Part shown: piece by piece, positions 59,327-64,000 of the stretch
Layout: every line of letters begins with the position of its first letter
Position numbering within the stretch: position 1 is the stretch's first letter
From: Daucus carota subsp. sativus
Lineage: Eukaryota; Streptophyta; Magnoliopsida; Apiales; Apiaceae
Direction of reading: 5' to 3'
Length of the DNA stretch: 64,000 nt
Assembly: GCF_001625215.2 (NCBI RefSeq)
Contig: NC_030386.2
Span: forward strand, 36,831,296-36,895,295
Made by a program: the position numbers and the translations under genes
Notes under the pieces: generated by a model
Told to the model about the DNA's origin: nothing
Database searches by the model: none
The model's input: only the letters and a program-made list of their open reading frames with translations

Positions 59327-62300
59327 GTAATACCCCTCGCTTGGGTGGAAGACTGTACCAGCAATACATCGTGGATGCATTTTCCGCCATTGAACAGTCG
59401 CGCCTTTGGTGGTTTCGTACACACCAGACCACTCTCCGTAATGATTTATACAGCAACATTCAAAAGAGCATACGAGATGGTCATCAAGATACTTCTTCTG
59501 TTGGGAAAGGTTTCATTTTGCCCGCTAGCTTTCTTGGTTCGAAGAGATACATGCAACAAAATTTCCAGGATGCACTTGCTATTTGTCGCTACATTGGTCA
59601 CCCGGACATTTTTTTGACTATGACATGTAATAGTGCTTGGGATGAAATCAAAGAAATGATGAAGCTATATCCGGGTTGCATGGCTGTTGACTCCCCCGAT
59701 GTCATTGCACGCGTGTTCAAACTGAAGTTAGATCAGATAGTGGAGGACATCAAAAACAAACATTATTTTGGTACATGTATTGCAAGTAAGTATGCTATCT
59801 CCTCTAAGTCAACTGCATATGAATGTCCACTTCCATATCATATTAATTTAGTTTTATCACAATATTTGTAGTTATGTATGTCATAGAATTCCAAAAACGT
59901 GGACTACCTCACGTCCATATGCTAATATGGCTCGACGCTGCTTCGAAGAGGAAACTCAATGATGATGTTGATAGTTTTGTAAGTGCTGAAATACCTGATC
60001 CAATAAAAGATCCAGTTGGTTATGCAGCTGTTTCCTCATTTATGATCCACGGCCCTTGTGGTTTCCAAAGGAAAAATTCCCCCTGTATGAAGGATTCAAA
60101 GTGTACGAAATACTTTCCAAAGAAGTAAGCTGTTCAATAACAGCCCATCACTCTTTTTTTAATGCATAATTTCCCATAATTTGCTTCTGACTACAAATCC
60201 ACATTCTCTATTTGATTTTAGGTATTGTCCGGAGACATATTTTGATCAATCGGGATTCCCTGTCTACAAAAGGCGCGACACTAAAATTACTGTCCGGAAG
60301 AACAATGTGGATCTTGATAATCAATTTGTCGTGCCTTACAACCGTGATCTCCTGGTCAAATATCAATGTCATATGAACATTGAAATTTGTTGCCACGCAC
60401 GAACTCTCAAGTACTTATTCAAGTACTGCCTCAAAGGACATGATCGTGCTACTGTCGAATTGTCAACCAAGAAGAAGCAAGACACTGATGACTCCAAGCC
60501 TATCGATGAGATTCAATCTTACTTTGACGGGAGATACATATGTGGATGTGAGGCTGCGTATAGAATTTTTGGATTTGATATACATTATCGATCCGTGTCT
60601 GTCCATCGCCTCTCATTTCATTTACCAGGCAATAAAAACTGCACTTTCAAGGAAGATGAGAATCTGCAAAAAGTTGTGCAGCGTGAAAAATGGAAACTCA
60701 GTCAACTTGAGGCTTTCTTCAAACTAAACAAGGATGATCCATCTGCTAGGAAATACACTTATGATGAGATTCCACAACATTATGTGTGGAATGAAACTGA
60801 TCATGTCTGGACAGTGAGGAAGAGAGGCCAGCAAATCGGACGTTTGTTGTATACACATCATAATTCTGGAGAGATTTGGTATCTCAGGTTGTTACTGACC
60901 AAGGTTAGAGGTCCAACTTCTTTCAATGCTCTTAAAACTGTACATGGTGTGGTTTACAACACTTTTAAAGATGCGTGTAGAAAACTGGGATTGCTTGACG
61001 ATGACAATGAATGGGACGAAGTAATGGATGAGTGTGCCAAGTGTGGATTTCCTCCTCAAATAAGAGAGCTTTTTGTTCATATCATGATCAACTGTCAAGT
61101 GACTGACCTAGGAAGTTTGTGGACAAAGCACTGGAAACACATGGTCGATGATATCATTCTTCGTAAGAGACAGCAATCTGGTAATACAAACACTAATTTC
61201 AGTGACAAGCAACTACAATTTTATGCATTAGCAGGTACTATTTTTGGTAGCCTCATCAAAAGTTTTCTAATATTCACTCCTGATTAGTACTGACATTTAC
61301 ATATTTTTCTTAACTCTGTTCAAACTCTAATGATCTGTTGTATTTTTCAGAAATAGACAAGATCCTAAGAACGATTGGAAAATGTTTGAAGCAATTCAGC
61401 CAATTGCCACAGCCACCAGTGAGCTATATTCAAACTGATGCAAACAATTTGATTGTTGATGAAACCAGTTACGACATAGAGGAAATGGAGAGAGAGTTTC
61501 TCAAACTTCATTCAAATTGCAACCCTGAACAACTATCAGTCTATGATGCCGTTTTTCAATCTGTGACCGAAAACAAAGGAGGTGTTTTCTTTGTTTATGG
61601 GAGCGGCGGCTGTGGTAAGACATATGTTTGGAAGACTCTAATTTACAAGTTGAGATCACAGGGAAAGATTGTTCTGCCAGTGGCTTCCTCGGGTATCGCA
61701 GCTACCTTAATGCCTGGAGGAAGGACAGCCCACTCCCGTTTCAAGATCCCAATTGTATTGGATGAATATTCCTCATGTGCAATAAATCTGAATTCGGATA
61801 TTGCTAATCTAATCAAGTGCACGAGTCTGATTATATGGGACGAGGCTCCCATGCAACACAGGTACGCATTTGAATGTCTAGACCGATCACTGAGAGACAT
61901 AATGAAAACTCTTAATCCGGACAATTTCAACAAGCCGTTTGGAGGTATCACCGTTCTACTCGGTGGAGATTTTCGGCAGATATTGCCAGTCATCAACATG
62001 GGAGGTCGTGCTGACATTGTGGCTGCATGCATAACTCGGTCAAGAATATGGAAAGAGGCAATCATTTTCATCTTAAAGCAAAACATGAGACTTAACCAAG
62101 GACAGAATGCTGAGGAAAAGGAGAATTTACGCAAGTTTGCTGAATGGGTACTTCAAATCGGTGATGGCAAGTTATCTCCTCCAACTGATGAATTAAGTGT
62201 TGTTGATGAAGATTCAATCATGATTCCAGCAGATTTTTGTGATCCAGAAACTGAAAACTCTGTTAAAAATATGATTGAGTGGACGTATCCCAGTTTTACC

Positions 62301-62990
62301 ACAAACTTTCAAAATCCTGCTTATCTTAGTGAGAGAGCAATATTGACGCCGACCAATGTCACTGTTGCTCACTTGAATTCCAATATTGTTGAGACAATTC
62401 CGGGAGATCAAGCTTCTTACTATAGTGTTGACAGAGCGGAGGATTTTGGTGGCAGCGATTCTGATCTTAGTTTTGCATTCCCCCCTGAATATATCAACTC
62501 ATACAATATTCCAGGTCTTCCGCATCATGAACTGAAACTAAAGGTTGGCGTGGCTGTTATGTTAATGCGAAACTTAAACCAGACGCTTGGACTGTGCAAC
62601 GGGACCAGAATGATGATCACAAAGTGCCTGAAGCATTGTGTTCAGTGTGAGGTAATATGTGGAGCATTTGCAGGTACGAAACACTTTATTCCAAGGATGG
62701 AACTCTTTCCAACCGAAACCAAGCTACCGTTCAAGCTGATTCGCAAGCAAATGCCGCTGCAAATTTGTTATTCCATGACGATCAACAAAGCTCAAGGACA
62801 GTCTCTACAAAGAGTTGGTCTTTATCTTCCGAAGTCAGTTTTTACACACGGACAAATGTACGTGGCTGTAAGTCGGGTTACCTCGCCTGAAGGTTTGAAG
62901 ATGTTCATTGATTCTGATCATGGTGTTCCAACTAATGTTACCAGAAATGTAGTCTACCAAGAAGTTTTCTACAATCTCCCTAAGCTGTAA
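59327..62990 (+). CDS. Helitron Rep/helicase (HUH endonuclease plus PIF1-like helicase)
   Basis: Predicted exons with GT-AG sites and continuous phase: 59327-59785, 59872-60124, 60222-61234, 61351-62990; an upstream first exon is not identified. The product drives rolling-circle-like transposition. In order it has a Helitron-like N domain (GGRLYQQYIVDAFSAIEQ), the HUH motif within KRGLPHVHMLIWL (about 59890-59930), the two catalytic tyrosines in YLFKY (codons at 60412 and 60424), then a PIF1-family SF1B helicase: Walker A GSGGCGKT (about 61599), Walker B LIIWDEAPM, GGDFRQ, and C-terminal INKAQGQSL and YVAVSRVTSPEGL. It stops at 62990. Every catalytic motif I can check is present and no internal stop interrupts the spliced model, so a recently active copy is possible. 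The linker between Rep and helicase is short. Confidence 0.9.
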
Positions 62991-63077
62991 TCTAAGCTGT
63001 TCTTTGCAAATTAGAATTTTATATCCTAAGTATTGAATGTTAAGACATGATTTATTAGACAATCCAAGACAAGGCTT

Positions 63078-63164
63078 ATTAGACAATGCCTATTAATTTC
63101 TAAGCTGTTAATTGTTTTGTTGGCTGTTAGTTGTTGTTTATCTCTTATCTAAATGTAAAGATGA
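63078..63164 (+). repeat. Right copy of the direct repeat flanking the Rep/helicase
   Basis: Begins ATTAGACAATGCCTATTAAT and matches 59176-59265 with few changes. It starts 88 bp after the helicase stop codon. Confidence 0.88.
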
Positions 63165-63826
63165 CTCACCCTCTCCAAATTCTGTTACAGAGGATTGTAG
63201 TCCCAGGAGACAAGTTCTTTGTCTAACAAATGAAGGAGTAGAATTCCTCCATACAAAAACAAGGCACCACCAGACAATTGATCCAGTGTATAGATAATCT
63301 TCTTCACCTAATGTTACTTGAAATTTTTCTGTAAAATTTATATTCGAAATGTCTCTGTCAAATTTAAAATGATTCGACCAAACTGCATTAAAAAACAATG
63401 TGGAGGAGATAGTACATCTCAATACATACAGTCTGTATTCTTCCAGTCAAACTTCCTAATATGGAAAGCAATGACCACATAAACATGCACACTCCTTTTC
63501 AGGACATGTACTATAGTACTCATTTTTGACATGTAGTACTTCTTTTCATCAAAGTAGTGTTCCTCGGTTTTAGATTATTAAAATCTTATATCTTTCTTCC
63601 GATTTACACATTACATCTGATCTTCCCCACATCATAAAGACCCCCATCAGTTATTACACATCTTATAGTCTTCATTCTTCATTACACCTACCAGATCTGA
63701 GATCCCACCAAGGTATGCACATCTATTTCAAAGACTACCAACATTGTAGAACTTATAGCTAGCTGTAACTCACAACTGTACTAACTACATACTCATATTT
63801 ATTACATTTCAGATCTAGGCATCAAG
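63165..63826. other. Spacer and 5' region of the RPA-like gene
   Basis: No gene with a recognisable product. A CATTTCAG acceptor at about 63805-63812 immediately before the RPA-like ATG suggests a 5' UTR intron here. Confidence 0.4.
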
Positions 63827-64000
63827 ATGATGTTTAACAAATTCCAGAAGCTGCAGAATCTTCACACAGACAAAACTGAATGGACCATACGCGCTCGAGC
63901 TCAGTCCATCTGGGAGGGGATTAATCGTGCAACTAATGAATTTAAAGGACTGAATGTCATGTTAATTGATGATTCGGTAACAACAGAATACAATATCTAT
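63827..64000 (+). CDS. RPA70-like single-strand DNA-binding protein, start only
   Basis: An open frame from ATG 63827 (second ATG at 63830) to the window end, 58 codons: MMFNKFQKLQNLHTDKTEW followed by TIRARAQSIWEGIN and LNVMLIDDS. This pattern (L-x2-L-x2-T-K-x-x-W-x-I-x-V/A-R-x2-x-x-W, then a V-x-L-I-D-D strand) is the first OB fold of the plant RPA70 / DUF223 proteins often carried by Helitrons. It lies 0.8 kb downstream of the Rep/helicase on the same strand, consistent with one autonomous element. The rest is outside the window. Confidence 0.7.
   Translation, partial: MMFNKFQKLQNLHTDKTEWTIRARAQSIWEGINRATNEFKGLNVMLIDDSVTTEYNIY

Noticed and set aside
61643-62134. 163-codon minus-strand frame
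   Set aside because: Antisense shadow of the helicase coding exon.
1-64000. LTR retrotransposons or other virus-like elements
   Set aside because: No paired long terminal repeats, gag, protease, integrase or RNase H signatures were recognised anywhere in the window.
1-64000. A novel multi-gene system or biosynthetic cluster
   Set aside because: The genes belong to unrelated, known families, with separate promoters and mixed strands; the order is better explained by ancestral synteny plus transposon insertion.

Overview
This is a dicot plant nuclear window: AT-rich DNA, host genes with many GT-AG introns, and intergenic DNA full of small DNA transposons (Stowaway, Harbinger, hAT and Mutator-like MITEs), tRNA-derived SINEs, a truncated LINE-like copy and Helitrons. 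Species cannot be fixed from sequence alone. No tRNA, rRNA, CRISPR array or prokaryotic operon was seen.

Layout. (1) 1-7.9 kb, +: C-terminal three quarters of a TIMELESS replication-fork protein gene, 13 exons visible, with three tandemly duplicated 111-bp exons. (2) 8.9-9.7 kb: hAT-type MITE. (3) 10.1-13.1 kb, +: intronless LRR receptor-like protein gene carrying one frameshift. (4) 13.8-15.4 kb: complete-looking non-autonomous Helitron with both ends readable. (5) 16.0-20.6 kb, +: four-exon plastid-type CPBP (Abi/CAAX) membrane protease. (6) 22.8-23.4 kb, +: MAKR6-like membrane-associated kinase regulator. (7) 23.4-30.4 kb: gene-free, built of MITEs and a LINE-like retroposon. (8) 30.4-34.6 kb, -: five-coding-exon SLAC1/SLAH2-SLAH3-type anion channel. 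(9) 34.6-39.6 kb: gene-free. (10) 39.6-44.9 kb, +: sixteen-exon AAA-ATPase (829 aa). (11) 46.3-50.5 kb, +: six-exon F-box protein (300 aa), its stop codon next to a SINE. (12) 52.5-54.6 kb, -: five-exon reticulon-like protein B. (13) 58-64 kb, +: Helitron genes: a possible RPA-like tail, an intron-containing Rep/helicase with HUH, two-tyrosine and PIF1 helicase motifs, then the start of an RPA70-like OB-fold gene cut by the window end.

The host genes are unrelated housekeeping, signalling, transport and immunity genes rather than a pathway. TIMELESS, MAKR6, AAA-ATPase and F-box lie in an order that, from memory, matches one small segment of Arabidopsis chromosome 5 (around AT5G52880-AT5G52910), so this looks like an ancestral block expanded by insertions. 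I did not find a convincing new biological system. The items most worth a second look are the exon triplication in TIMELESS, the Rep/helicase Helitron with a flanking direct repeat and RPA parts on both sides, the near-perfect 139-bp hairpin at 51.8 kb, and the SINE touching the F-box stop codon.
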